A stretch of 64,000 nt of DNA from Flavobacteriales bacterium (GTDB taxonomy: Bacteria > Bacteroidota > Bacteroidia > Flavobacteriales > Flavobacteriaceae): contig QOQB01000006.1 in assembly GCA_003331305.1 (NCBI GenBank), positions 48,754 through 112,753 of the forward strand, read 5' to 3'. The position numbers and the translations under genes were made by a program. The notes under the pieces were generated by a model. The model was not told the origin of the DNA and made no database searches. It saw only the letters and a program-made list of their open reading frames with translations. This document shows, piece by piece, positions 19,020-28,159 of the stretch. Within the stretch, counting starts at the first letter, position 1. Every line of letters starts with the position of its first letter.

Positions 19020-19045
19020 ATGTGCGTAAAACAGGATAACAAACC

Positions 19046-19870
19046 ATGGAACCAATAATTGCCATACAAGGAATCAGAGGCTCGTACCACCACGAGGTGG
19101 CCGCGCAGTTGTTTGGCGCAGCCGTAGCACTAGACGAATGTTTGTCGTTTGATGCCTTGGTGGCTTCGGTTACTTCGGGTGCCGTTAGCCACGGCGTTAT
19201 GGCACTTGAAAATTCCATCGCCGGTTCTATTATTCCCAACTATGCCCTTATGGACAAAAACGACTTGCACATTGTTGCCGAGGCGTATATCCGTATTGAG
19301 CATCAGCTTTTGGCACTGCCAGGCACAAAAATTGAAGACCTCACAGAAGTGGCTTCGCACCCCATGGCGTTGTTGCAATGCAAAGACTTTTTTGCTAACC
19401 AACCGCACATCAAACTTATAGAAGACGCCGATACGGCGGAGGTTGCCCAACGTATTGCCGAAAAGCACATCAGCGGATTAGGGGCTATCGCTTCCAAAAC
19501 AGCTGCCCAGCTTTACGGCTTGGATATTGTTGCGCCTAACATTCACAGCATTGCCAACAATGCCACACGCTTTGTAGTGGTCAAAACAGCAGCAAATACG
19601 TCTGAAGATATCGATAAGGCATCCATAAAATTTGTGTTAGATCACAAACGTGGAAGCTTGGCTGCGGTGCTTAATGTACTCGGCGATTGCAAGCTCAACC
19701 TAACTAAAATTCAGTCCATGCCTGTGGTGGAAACGCCTTGGAAATACTCCTTTTTTGTAGATGTTACGTTTGATGAAGTAGCTTTTTACACCAAAGCGGT
19801 ACAGCTATTGGAAATCATGACGGAATCGTTAAAAGTATTGGGAACATATAAAAATCAACTGCACGCATGA
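19046..19870 (+). CDS. pheA: Prephenate dehydratase
   Basis: This 274-residue protein converts prephenate to phenylpyruvate. The catalytic domain (about 1-180) shows IAIQGIRGSYHHEVAAQ, GVMALENSIAGSI and NNATRFVVV, the last with the catalytic Thr-Arg-Phe. An ACT domain follows (about 190-270). There the usual Phe-binding ESRP motif is replaced by QSMP and the GALV motif by GSLA. It lacks a chorismate mutase part; that activity sits on the AroG fusion three genes downstream. The gene is controlled by the attenuator and overlaps the next gene by ATGA. Confidence 0.93.
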   Translation: MEPIIAIQGIRGSYHHEVAAQLFGAAVALDECLSFDALVASVTSGAVSHGVMALENSIAGSIIPNYALMDKNDLHIVAEAYIRIEHQLLALPGTKIEDLTEVASHPMALLQCKDFFANQPHIKLIEDADTAEVAQRIAEKHISGLGAIASKTAAQLYGLDIVAPNIHSIANNATRFVVVKTAANTSEDIDKASIKFVLDHKRGSLAAVLNVLGDCKLNLTKIQSMPVVETPWKYSFFVDVTFDEVAFYTKAVQLLEIMTESLKVLGTYKNQLHA

Positions 19871-21015
19871 AACCTGCCAATAGATTAAATAGCGTTCAAG
19901 AATACTACTTCTCTCGCAAGCTACGCGAAGTACGTGGCCTTGTGGCAAATGGTAAGGACATCATCAATATGGGTATTGGAAGTCCAGACCTTGCGCCTCC
20001 GCAACAAGTGGTGGAGGCACTAACGCAAAGCCTTTCGCAACCCACGGCACACAAATACCAAAGCTACCAAGGTACGCCCGAGTTGCGTCAAACCATTGCA
20101 AGCTACTACCAAACGTTTTTTGGTGTTTCGCTAAATCCCGAAAATGAAGTGCTTCCGCTCATGGGGTCTAAAGAAGGGATTATGCACGTGTCTATGGCGT
20201 TCCTAAACGAAGGCGATGGCGTATTGATTCCCAATCCGGGATACCCAACCTATGCTTCGGTTACGGAGTTGGTAGGTGCGCGCGCCGTTCCGTACACATT
20301 AAGTACGACCAACGATTGGTTGCCAAATTTGGCGGCGCTTGAAAAATTAGATTTGTCTGGCGTAAAATTGATGTGGATCAACTACCCACACATGCCTACG
20401 GGAGCAAAAGCCACGTTGGATATTTTCAAGGAATTGATTGCCTTTGCGACCAAACACGATATTCTTATTATCAACGATAATCCGTATGCGCATATTCTTA
20501 GCGACACCCCGCTAAGTTTACTCGCTGTTGAAGGGGCAGATAAGGTTGCGTTGGAGTTTCAATCGTTAAGCAAGGCGTACAATATGGCAGGCTGGCGCGT
20601 GGGAATGGTATGCGGAAATGCAGACCTAATCACGCAGGTGTTAAAGGTAAAAAGCAATATGGACTCAGGGATGTTTTTTGGCATTCAGCAAGGCGCTATG
20701 GCAGCCTTAAACCAACTTTCAGATTGGTTTGCGCAGATAAATGACGTATACCAAAAACGTCGTGAGTGGGTTTGGAAAATCGCAGATGCGCTTAATACCA
20801 CCTACCAAAAAGATACTGCCGGTATGTTTGTTTGGGCAAAATTGCCCGAAGGCGCAGCAGACAGCGAAACCTATATCGATGCCTTGTTGCACGAGCATGG
20901 TATTTTTATTGCACCCGGAACCATATTTGGTACGGCAGGCGAAGGCTATATCCGTTTTTCGCTTTGCGTCTCCGAGGAAAGAATTAAAGAAGCATTAAAC
21001 CGAATTACGTTATGA
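19867..21015 (+). CDS. Class I/II aminotransferase, probably for aromatic amino acids
   Basis: This 382-residue fold-type I PLP enzyme has NMGIGSPDLAPPQQVVEAL, GSKEGIMHVSMAFLNEGD, PNPGYPTYASV, the YAHI loop after INDNP, and the PLP lysine in SLSKAYNMAGWRVG. Position between pheA and tyrA implies it aminates phenylpyruvate and 4-hydroxyphenylpyruvate, or prephenate itself, to give Phe and Tyr. The sequence alone only fixes the aminotransferase class; it is close to DapL/AspC-like members. It overlaps both neighbours by 4 bp, so expression is tightly coupled. Confidence 0.9.
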   Translation: MKPANRLNSVQEYYFSRKLREVRGLVANGKDIINMGIGSPDLAPPQQVVEALTQSLSQPTAHKYQSYQGTPELRQTIASYYQTFFGVSLNPENEVLPLMGSKEGIMHVSMAFLNEGDGVLIPNPGYPTYASVTELVGARAVPYTLSTTNDWLPNLAALEKLDLSGVKLMWINYPHMPTGAKATLDIFKELIAFATKHDILIINDNPYAHILSDTPLSLLAVEGADKVALEFQSLSKAYNMAGWRVGMVCGNADLITQVLKVKSNMDSGMFFGIQQGAMAALNQLSDWFAQINDVYQKRREWVWKIADALNTTYQKDTAGMFVWAKLPEGAADSETYIDALLHEHGIFIAPGTIFGTAGEGYIRFSLCVSEERIKEALNRITL

Positions 21016-21857
21016 AAGTCAGTTTTGTAGGGATCGGACTAATGAACGGGTCGCTTTCGTTGGATTTACAACGCCTTTACCCAAACGTGCTTTTGGAAGG
21101 CATCAGCCGAAAAGAGACCACGCTTGACCGTGCTATGGCGCTCGGGCTTATTCATCAAAAAGGTACATTAGACAGTATTGAAAATGCGGATATGGTGTTT
21201 GTTTCTATCCCCGTTGAAGCAATTACAAAACTGCTTCCGCAAATTTTAGATAAGGTAGGCGAGAACACCTTGGTGGTGGATTTCGGATCGACCAAAACAG
21301 CTATTTGCGAAGCGGTAGCCACACACCCAAAACGCGATCAGTTTTTGGCAGCTCACCCCATTGCGGGTACCGAGTTTTCAGGTCCCGATGCGGCGATTTC
21401 AAATTTATATGACGGTAAGACGATGATGCTTTGCGAAGTAGCACATACACGTCCAGATTTGTTACAGCGCGCCGAAAATCTATTAAAAGAACTCAATATG
21501 GTGGTGCGTCATATGGACCCCATTGCGCACGACAGGCATATTGCCTATGTGTCGCATTTGTCGCACATAACCTCATTTATGCTTGGAAAAACGGTCTTGG
21601 AAAAAGAAACCGACGAGCAAAACATCTTTGATATGGCAGGTAGTGGATTTGCGTCTACGGTACGTCTTGCAAAAAGTTCACCGGAAATGTGGATGCCCAT
21701 TTTTATACAAAACAAGGATAACGTTTTGGAAACACTAAATGAGTACATTTCCAACCTGAACGCCTTCAAAGAAAAACTTGAAGCAGAAGCAGTTGAAGAG
21801 CTGCTTGCTGATATGAAAGATATTAATAGAATAAAATCAATCTTAAAACACAAATAA
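21012..21857 (+). CDS. tyrA: Prephenate dehydrogenase
   Basis: This 281-residue protein oxidises prephenate to 4-hydroxyphenylpyruvate. The N-terminal NAD(P) fold starts VSFVGIGLMNGSLSLDL, in which the family's usual GLIGGS reads GLMNGS. Substrate-site blocks follow: VVDFGSTKTAICEAV, AAHPIAGTEFSGPDAA, HDRHIAYVSHLSHIT and MAGSGFASTVRLAKSSPEMW. No ACT or chorismate mutase domain is attached, so feedback must come from elsewhere, probably the attenuator. It lies 8 bp before the aroG fusion. Confidence 0.94.
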   Translation: MKVSFVGIGLMNGSLSLDLQRLYPNVLLEGISRKETTLDRAMALGLIHQKGTLDSIENADMVFVSIPVEAITKLLPQILDKVGENTLVVDFGSTKTAICEAVATHPKRDQFLAAHPIAGTEFSGPDAAISNLYDGKTMMLCEVAHTRPDLLQRAENLLKELNMVVRHMDPIAHDRHIAYVSHLSHITSFMLGKTVLEKETDEQNIFDMAGSGFASTVRLAKSSPEMWMPIFIQNKDNVLETLNEYISNLNAFKEKLEAEAVEELLADMKDINRIKSILKHK

Positions 21858-21865
21858 ATACAACC

Positions 21866-22948
21866 ATGGAGAATAACCCGAAAATGCGCCAATGGCTCAA
21901 CGATTTTGAGCTGGATCATCCGCTAGTAATTGCAGGACCTTGTAGCGCTGAAACAGAAGAACAAGTGCTAAAAATTGCACATCAACTGAAAGATACAGAC
22001 GCTACTGCTTTTCGCGCAGGAATTTGGAAACCCAGAACCCGACCAGGTAACTTTGAGGGTGTTGGTGCTATTGGACTAAAATGGCTACAACGAGTAAAGG
22101 AAGAAACAGGAATGCTTACTTGTACGGAAGTTGCCAACCGCGCCCACGTACAACTGGCGTTAGAGCATGATATTGATATCCTATGGATTGGCGCACGCTC
22201 AACGGTAAGTCCGTTTATTGTGCAAGAAATCGCCGATGCGCTTGAAGCAACAGATAAGATTGTATTGGTTAAAAACCCAGTAAACCCAGATTTATCGCTT
22301 TGGTTAGGTGGTATTGAGCGTTTGTACACGGCTAACATCAAAAACCTTGGGGTTATCCACAGAGGATTCTCTGCCTATGAGAAAACAAAATACCGCAACA
22401 ATCCAGAGTGGCAAATCGTAGTGGAACTGCAAAATCGTTTCCCCGATTTACCGCTTATTTGTGATCCGTCGCATATTGCTGGCCGTCGTGATATCCTTCA
22501 AGATATCTGCCAAACTGCATTGGATTTGAATTTTGATGGATTGATGGTTGAAACACACTGGGATCCGGACAATGCTTGGAGTGATGCTGCGCAGCAGATT
22601 ACACCAGACACACTTGTTCAAATGATGGATGATTTGAAAATTCGCAAAGAAACCGATGACGATGCCGACTACAAAAACAAGCTTAACACCATGCGTACGC
22701 AAATTGATGTTATTGACGCGAGCTTGCTTGAGAGTTTGAGTAAGCGTATGAAAGTAGCCAATGAAATTGGTGAACTCAAAAAATCTCACAATGTAGCGGT
22801 GTTGCAATCTAAAAGATGGAACGAGATTTTGGGTAAAATGATTTTAGACGGCGACGAGAAAGGACTTAGTGAAGAGTTTATCCTTAGAATTTTTAAGGCG
22901 ATTCACCAAGAATCTATCAATCACCAAGACCAGATTATTAACGGCTAA
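21866..22948 (+). CDS. DAHP synthase/chorismate mutase fusion
   Basis: This 360-residue protein joins two shikimate-pathway enzymes. Residues about 10-255 are a short DAHP synthase of the KDO8P-synthase-like class (VIAGPCSAETEEQV, FRAGIWKPRTRPG, CDPSHIAGRRDI, GLMVETHWDP), condensing phosphoenolpyruvate and erythrose 4-phosphate. Residues about 270-355 are an AroQ-type chorismate mutase (MRTQIDVIDASLLESLSKRM, ANEIGELKKSHN, LQSKRWNEIL). In related fusions the mutase domain also transmits prephenate feedback to the synthase. It ends the pheA operon, supplying both the first committed step and the prephenate branch point. Confidence 0.93.
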   Translation: MENNPKMRQWLNDFELDHPLVIAGPCSAETEEQVLKIAHQLKDTDATAFRAGIWKPRTRPGNFEGVGAIGLKWLQRVKEETGMLTCTEVANRAHVQLALEHDIDILWIGARSTVSPFIVQEIADALEATDKIVLVKNPVNPDLSLWLGGIERLYTANIKNLGVIHRGFSAYEKTKYRNNPEWQIVVELQNRFPDLPLICDPSHIAGRRDILQDICQTALDLNFDGLMVETHWDPDNAWSDAAQQITPDTLVQMMDDLKIRKETDDDADYKNKLNTMRTQIDVIDASLLESLSKRMKVANEIGELKKSHNVAVLQSKRWNEILGKMILDGDEKGLSEEFILRIFKAIHQESINHQDQIING

Positions 22949-22982
22949 TGCGTATAAACCAAAAACCCGTTAATTTGGCTGT

Positions 22983-23930
22983 ATGACAGGTGTCGTATAC
23001 AAATCAACGGGTAGCTGGTATCACATAAAAGATGCCCAAGGGAAACTGATCCCTTGCCGCATTAAAGGAAAGTTCCGCATAGAGGGACTCACCAGCACCA
23101 ATCCTGTAGCCGTTGGCGATGTGGTAGAGGTAACGCTCATAGACACTCAAGACGGACAGCAAGGGGTGATTACTGATATTCAAACGCGCAAGAATTACAT
23201 TGTGCGCAAGTCTGTTAACTTGTCTAAGCAAATTCATATTATTGCTGCTAATATCGACTGCGCTTTTTTATTGGTAACCATTAGCAATCCGCCCACCTAT
23301 CCAGCTTTTATAGATCGATTTTTAGCCACGGCTGAGGCGTATGAAATTGAAACCGTTTTGCTCTTCAACAAAGAGGATAGTTATAGTGCTGCTGATACGG
23401 AGCATATGCGTGCCTTAAAGCAGCTGTATAAAAACATCGGGTATACTTGCTTAGAGATATCTGCCTTAAAACGTACAAACCTTGAGGACTTAAAAACGAT
23501 GATGACAGGAAAAACCTGCATGCTCTCTGGACATAGTGGGGTAGGAAAATCGACCTTGGTAAATGCCTTGGCGCCAGAGCTAAACATCAAGACGGCAGAC
23601 ATTTCTACCCAACACCAACAGGGGCAACACACGACTACCTTTGCCGAAATGCACGATTTGAATTTTAATGCACGTATTGTGGATACTCCTGGAATTCGTG
23701 GCTTTGGTGTGGTGAATATGGAACAAGAAGAAATTGGCGATTATTTCCGTGAATTTTTTGAACGTAAAGAGAACTGTAAATTTAACAATTGTCTTCATCT
23801 AGAAGAGCCCAAATGCGCTGTAAAAACAGCAGTCGAAGCCGGTGAAATAGCTGCATCGCGCTACAAGAGTTATGTGCAAATGCTGGCGGGGGAAGATCAA
23901 CACTATCGAACCGATTTTTGGGATTCATGA
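22983..23930 (+). CDS. rsgA: Ribosome small subunit-dependent GTPase A
   Basis: This 315-residue circularly permuted GTPase matures the 30S subunit. An OB-fold N-terminus (to about 75) is followed by the permuted G motifs: NKED (G4), SALK (G5), GHSGVGKST (G1), and DTPGIRGFG (G3), with the switch segment QHQQGQHTTTFAEM between G1 and G3. The C-terminal zinc finger has Cys-Cys-His-Cys in ENCKFNNCLHLEEPKC. The stop codon overlaps the dtd start by 4 bp. Confidence 0.96.
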   Translation: MTGVVYKSTGSWYHIKDAQGKLIPCRIKGKFRIEGLTSTNPVAVGDVVEVTLIDTQDGQQGVITDIQTRKNYIVRKSVNLSKQIHIIAANIDCAFLLVTISNPPTYPAFIDRFLATAEAYEIETVLLFNKEDSYSAADTEHMRALKQLYKNIGYTCLEISALKRTNLEDLKTMMTGKTCMLSGHSGVGKSTLVNALAPELNIKTADISTQHQQGQHTTTFAEMHDLNFNARIVDTPGIRGFGVVNMEQEEIGDYFREFFERKENCKFNNCLHLEEPKCAVKTAVEAGEIAASRYKSYVQMLAGEDQHYRTDFWDS

Positions 23931-24382
23931 GAGCCGTACTACAACGTGTATCGGCAGCCAAAGTAACGGCAAATATAACCCATGAGGCAAGTATTGGACA
24001 CGGTCTGGTGGTGCTACTGGGCATAACGCAGTCCGATACTATTGAAGACCTTGATTGGCTGCTCAATAAAATCATCAGCATGCGTATTTTCAACGATGAA
24101 TCTGCTGTGATGAATAAAAGTGTAATGGATGTTGGTGGCCAGTTACTGGTAGTGAGTCAGTTTACGCTATATGCCCAAACTAAAAAAGGCAACAGACCCT
24201 CATATATACGAGCAGCTGGGCATGAGATAGCCGTTCCGCTTTATGAGCAATTTTTACAAAAAGCCATTCAGCTTATGGGAAAACCCGTGCAGAGCGGTAT
24301 TTTTGGTGCAGATATGCAAATCGATTTGACAAATGATGGCCCAGTAACCATTATCGTCGATTCAAAAAATAAAGATTTATGA
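23927..24382 (+). CDS. dtd: D-aminoacyl-tRNA deacylase
   Basis: This 151-residue protein removes D-amino acids from mischarged tRNA. It begins MRAVLQRVSAAKVT at 23927, where the ATG overlaps the rsgA stop; an upstream frame extension of three codons exists but does not match the family. The SQFTLYAQTKKGNRPS block holds the active-site region, and NDGPVTIIV holds the cross-subunit Gly-cisPro motif that rejects L-amino acids. It overlaps the next gene by ATGA. Confidence 0.96.
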   Translation: MRAVLQRVSAAKVTANITHEASIGHGLVVLLGITQSDTIEDLDWLLNKIISMRIFNDESAVMNKSVMDVGGQLLVVSQFTLYAQTKKGNRPSYIRAAGHEIAVPLYEQFLQKAIQLMGKPVQSGIFGADMQIDLTNDGPVTIIVDSKNKDL

Positions 24383-24708
24383 ATATTATAGACGCCCAAA
24401 AAGCTGTTGACACATGGATTAAAACCCACGGCGTACGTTATTTTAGCGAACTCACCAATATGGCACAGCTAACCGAGGAGGTAGGTGAAGTAGCTCGAAT
24501 CATTGCACGCAGATATGGCGAGCAATCTGAAAAGGAAAGCGACAAGAGAAAGGATTTGGGCGAAGAATTGGCAGATGTACTTTTTGTGCTTTTGTGTTTA
24601 GCAAATCAGACAAATATTGATTTACAAGCGGCATTTGATAAAAAACTAGACGTTAAAGCCCAACGTGACCACGAGCGTCACCATAACAACCCAAAACTTC
24701 GTTCATGA
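24379..24708 (+). CDS. MazG-like nucleotide pyrophosphohydrolase
   Basis: This 109-residue all-helical protein has the metal-binding pairs of the MazG fold: LTEEVGEVARIIA and LGEELADVLFVLLCLAN. It is a single-domain form, likely a small NTP pyrophosphatase that clears unwanted nucleotides. It overlaps dtd and aroA by 4 bp each, making a tight rsgA-dtd-mazG-aroA unit. A substrate cannot be assigned. Confidence 0.88.
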   Translation: MNIIDAQKAVDTWIKTHGVRYFSELTNMAQLTEEVGEVARIIARRYGEQSEKESDKRKDLGEELADVLFVLLCLANQTNIDLQAAFDKKLDVKAQRDHERHHNNPKLRS

Positions 24709-25925
24709 GTACTTTGCGCCTTACGCATACATCGCAGCAACTCGCAGGAACTTGTACCGTCACAGGCTCAAAAAGTGAGTCAAACCGATTGCTTATCCTT
24801 CAAGCCTTGTTTTCAGAGCTGGAACTCCAAAACCTTTCCAATTCAGATGATACACAAGCCATGATACGTGGGTTATCTTCCTTAGAAGAAACCATTGATA
24901 TTGGTCATGCTGGAACTACGATGCGCTTTTTGACTTCTTATTTTGCCACAACCCCGAGTGCGAATAAAGTGTTAACTGGATCCAAGCGCATGCAAGAGCG
25001 ACCGATTAAAATTTTGGTTGATGCCTTGCGCGCCATTGGCGCTGATATTGAATATGTCAAAAATGAAGGCTATCCGCCATTACGAATTTCAGGTAAAGAA
25101 ATAACAACAGATAGTGTAGAGTTAGCTGCCAATGTGAGTAGCCAATACATCACCTCATTGATGCTTATCGCACCCAAGTTGCCAAAAGGATTAACTATTC
25201 ATTTAGTTGGCGAGGTAACTTCAATTCCATACATCAACATGACCTGTTCGTTGTTACAGAAAGTGGGTGTTCAGGCAACATTTGAAGGACAAACCATTCA
25301 AGTTTTTCCACAACAAAAAATTACGCCCAAGACAGTTGAAGTGGAGTCTGATTGGAGTTCGGCGTCCTATCATTTTAGTATGGTAGCACTGGCAAAAAAC
25401 GCACAAGTTTCTATAAAAAATTATGTTTCTGACAGTCTACAGGGCGATAGTGTTTTGGTAGACATTTATAAACAGATGGGCGTATCCTCAAGTTTTGATG
25501 GCAATACGTTGCATCTAATAAAAGGAGGAAATGTACAGTCGCACATAATCCTCAACTTGGTTAAAGCTCCTGACATTGCACAAACCATAGCCGTTACTTG
25601 TTTTGGACTGGGTATTTCTTGCGACTTGACAGGGCTTCATACGCTGAAAATAAAGGAAACAGATCGTTTGGTAGCTCTTGATATAGAACTCAGTAAGTTG
25701 GGCGCAGATATTCGCGTAACCAACGATTCGTTGCATTTGGCAGCGCGTCAAAATCTAATTCTCGAGGATGTGGCTATTGACACCTATCACGATCACCGAA
25801 TGGCTATGGCATTCGCTCCCTTGGGAATTAGAGTTCCCATGCGTGTAAATGATGCTGATGTGGTAAGTAAATCATACCCAACCTTTTGGGATGACCTTCG
25901 TAGTTTGGGGTTTTCTATTAATTAA
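24705..25925 (+). CDS. aroA: 3-phosphoshikimate 1-carboxyvinyltransferase (EPSP synthase)
   Basis: This 406-residue enzyme of the shikimate pathway transfers enolpyruvate from PEP to shikimate 3-phosphate. It shows GSKSESNRLLILQAL at the substrate loop, DIGHAGTTMRFLTSYFA, QERPIKILVDALRAIGADI, NVSSQYITSLMLIAPKL, and the C-terminal DHRMAMAFAPLGI. It lies apart from the other aromatic genes but only 1.8 kb downstream of the aroG fusion. The DHRMAMAF block and loop residues look intact. It is probably expressed from the rsgA unit. Confidence 0.95.
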   Translation: MSTLRLTHTSQQLAGTCTVTGSKSESNRLLILQALFSELELQNLSNSDDTQAMIRGLSSLEETIDIGHAGTTMRFLTSYFATTPSANKVLTGSKRMQERPIKILVDALRAIGADIEYVKNEGYPPLRISGKEITTDSVELAANVSSQYITSLMLIAPKLPKGLTIHLVGEVTSIPYINMTCSLLQKVGVQATFEGQTIQVFPQQKITPKTVEVESDWSSASYHFSMVALAKNAQVSIKNYVSDSLQGDSVLVDIYKQMGVSSSFDGNTLHLIKGGNVQSHIILNLVKAPDIAQTIAVTCFGLGISCDLTGLHTLKIKETDRLVALDIELSKLGADIRVTNDSLHLAARQNLILEDVAIDTYHDHRMAMAFAPLGIRVPMRVNDADVVSKSYPTFWDDLRSLGFSIN

Positions 25926-25947
25926 ACCAAATTAATGGCCGAAATGC

Positions 25948-25979
25948 TTGACAAGCCCCCTATGCAGATAGTATATTTG
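25948..25979 (+). promoter_or_regulatory. Candidate queA promoter
   Basis: TATATTTG at 25972-25979 fits the -7 consensus TAnnTTTG, and TTG at 25948-25950 lies 21 bp upstream, slightly wider than the common 19. Transcription would begin near 25986, about a dozen bases before the queA ATG. Confidence 0.55.
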
Positions 25980-25997
25980 CGCCTTTCTTGATACGAT

Positions 25998-27047
25998 ATG
26001 AAACTTTCACACTTTAATTTTAACCTTCCCGAAGATTTATTAGCCGAAAACCCAGCTGAGCACCGCGACGAATCCAAACTCATGGTGTTACATCGTGAAA
26101 CAGAAACCATTGAGCACAAGCTTTTTAAGGACATTACCGACTATTTCGATGATGGCGATGTAATGGTGCTTAACAATACCAAGGTTTTCCCTGCACGATT
26201 GATGGGAAACAAAGAAAAAACGGGAGCTAAAATCGAAGTATTCTTGCTCAGAGAACTCAACAAAGAGCAACGTCTTTGGGATGTGTTAGTTGATCCTGCA
26301 AGAAAAATAAGAATTGGAAACAAACTTTATTTTGGTAACGATGAAACACTCGTGGCAGAGGTTATTGATAACACCACTTCTCGTGGGAGAACGTTGCGTT
26401 TTTTGTTTGATGGTAGTTATGACGAATTCAGAACAAAACTTAAAAAACTAGGTCAAACACCACTTCCTAAATACATCAAGCGTCCAGAAGAAAGTTTTGA
26501 TCGAGAACGCTATCAAACTATTTATGCCAAACACGAGGGAGCGGTAGCGGCACCCACGGCAGGTCTTCACTTTTCAAAGCATTTGCTAAAGCGATTGGAA
26601 ATTAAGGGAGTTGATTTGGCAGAAATCACGCTTCACGTGGGATTAGGAACTTTTAACCCTGTTGAGGTTGAAGACTTATCCAAACATAAAATGGATTCGG
26701 AGGAACTAACAATCGACGACAACGCAGCAGCACTAGTAAACCGAGCAAAAGCAGCGGGTAATCGTGTATGTGCTATTGGCACCACCTCTATGCGCGCTAT
26801 CGAAACTTCTGTTTCGTCAAGCAACTCCCTGAACTCATACCAAGGATGGACCCACAAGTTTATCTTTCCACCATATGATTTTAAAATTGGAGATGCCTTA
26901 GTAACCAATTTTCATTTACCAAAATCAACTTTATTAATGATGGTTTCGGCCTTTGCGGGTCATGATTTTATGAAAAGAGCCTATGATGAGGCGATAAGTC
27001 ACAAGTATCGTTTCTACTCCTACGGGGATGCGATGCTTATTTTATAA
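25998..27047 (+). CDS. queA: S-adenosylmethionine:tRNA ribosyltransferase-isomerase
   Basis: This 349-residue protein builds epoxyqueuosine at the tRNA wobble position using the ribosyl part of SAM. It starts [25 protein letters not shown], has [33 protein letters not shown] and [17 protein letters not shown], and ends in [18 protein letters not shown] and [12 protein letters not shown]. All are conserved in QueA. The gap to rlmN is 6 bp, so two tRNA/rRNA modification genes are co-transcribed. Confidence 0.96.
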   Translation: MKLSHFNFNLPEDLLAENPAEHRDESKLMVLHRETETIEHKLFKDITDYFDDGDVMVLNNTKVFPARLMGNKEKTGAKIEVFLLRELNKEQRLWDVLVDPARKIRIGNKLYFGNDETLVAEVIDNTTSRGRTLRFLFDGSYDEFRTKLKKLGQTPLPKYIKRPEESFDRERYQTIYAKHEGAVAAPTAGLHFSKHLLKRLEIKGVDLAEITLHVGLGTFNPVEVEDLSKHKMDSEELTIDDNAAALVNRAKAAGNRVCAIGTTSMRAIETSVSSSNSLNSYQGWTHKFIFPPYDFKIGDALVTNFHLPKSTLLMMVSAFAGHDFMKRAYDEAISHKYRFYSYGDAMLIL

Positions 27048-27053
27048 ACGTAC

Positions 27054-28100
27054 ATGAGCGACGTTCGGAAAGATATTCGCCGACGTAGCAAGGAAGAACT
27101 CCGTTCTTTTTTTGTGGAACACGGAGCACCCGCTTTTCATGGCAATCAAGTCTATGAGTGGTTGTGGCAAAAAGCAGTTACGGATTTTTCTCAAATGACC
27201 AATCTTTCCAAGACGCATCGCGCGTTGCTTTCAGATCATTTTAGTATTAACCATACTGATGTAGCACAAGTGCAACAAAGTAGTGATGGGACGTTAAAAA
27301 ATGCCGTTCGCCTGCATGACGGTAAGGTCGTAGAATCTGTTTTAATTCCTACTGAAACGCGTTCAACAGCTTGTGTTTCCAGTCAAGTAGGCTGTAGCTT
27401 AGATTGCTCGTTTTGCGCAACGGCACAGCTCAAACGCATGCGCAACCTACATCCGGATGAGATTTTTGATCAAGTAGCTACCCTGAATCGCCAAAGTTTG
27501 GAACACTTCAATAGGCCGTTGTCAAATATTGTTTTTATGGGAATGGGCGAACCCATGATGAACTACCCCAATGTGATAAAAGCCATTGAGAAAATCACTA
27601 GCCCAGAAGGCATGGGTATGTCACCAAGACGAATTACCGTTTCCACTTCGGGGATTCCAAAAATGATTGTAAAAATGGCGGATGAACACCCGCGTTTTAA
27701 ACTTGCGGTTTCCTTACATAGCGCTGTTGAAGAAACCCGAAATAAAATCATGCCTTTTAGCATAAACTTCCCTCTAACTGCTTTACAGCAATCCATTCAG
27801 TATTGGTACTCGAAAACAAAAGAGCGAGTAACCTATGAATATGTAGTGTGGAATGAAATTAATGACCATAAAGACGATGTCAAAGCGTTGATTAAATTTT
27901 GCAAACACACTCCATCCAAAGTAAACTTAATTGAATACAACCCAGTAGGAAATGATGTGTTTGAACAGGCCAGTGATGCTGCCATTGACCTTTATGTTTC
28001 TGAGCTTTCCAAGCATCAGATTCCAGTCACTATTCGGCGTTCCCGCGGAAAAGATATTGATGCTGCTTGTGGTCAACTGGCAAATAAATCAACACTCTAA
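27054..28100 (+). CDS. rlmN: Dual-specificity 23S rRNA/tRNA adenine C2-methyltransferase
   Basis: This 348-residue radical SAM enzyme methylates A2503 of 23S rRNA and A37 of some tRNAs. The iron-sulfur cluster cysteines are 114, 118 and 121 in CSLDCSFC. GMGEPMMNYPNV and VSTSGIPKMI bind SAM, and the methyl-carrying cysteine is in DIDAACGQL near the C-terminus. The start matches the family and the length is normal. Confidence 0.96.
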   Translation: MSDVRKDIRRRSKEELRSFFVEHGAPAFHGNQVYEWLWQKAVTDFSQMTNLSKTHRALLSDHFSINHTDVAQVQQSSDGTLKNAVRLHDGKVVESVLIPTETRSTACVSSQVGCSLDCSFCATAQLKRMRNLHPDEIFDQVATLNRQSLEHFNRPLSNIVFMGMGEPMMNYPNVIKAIEKITSPEGMGMSPRRITVSTSGIPKMIVKMADEHPRFKLAVSLHSAVEETRNKIMPFSINFPLTALQQSIQYWYSKTKERVTYEYVVWNEINDHKDDVKALIKFCKHTPSKVNLIEYNPVGNDVFEQASDAAIDLYVSELSKHQIPVTIRRSRGKDIDAACGQLANKSTL

Positions 28101-28159
28101 TATTCAAAATCAGTAATTTAGCGTGTATCTAATGCGTGAAATCGTATATTTATTCCCCA

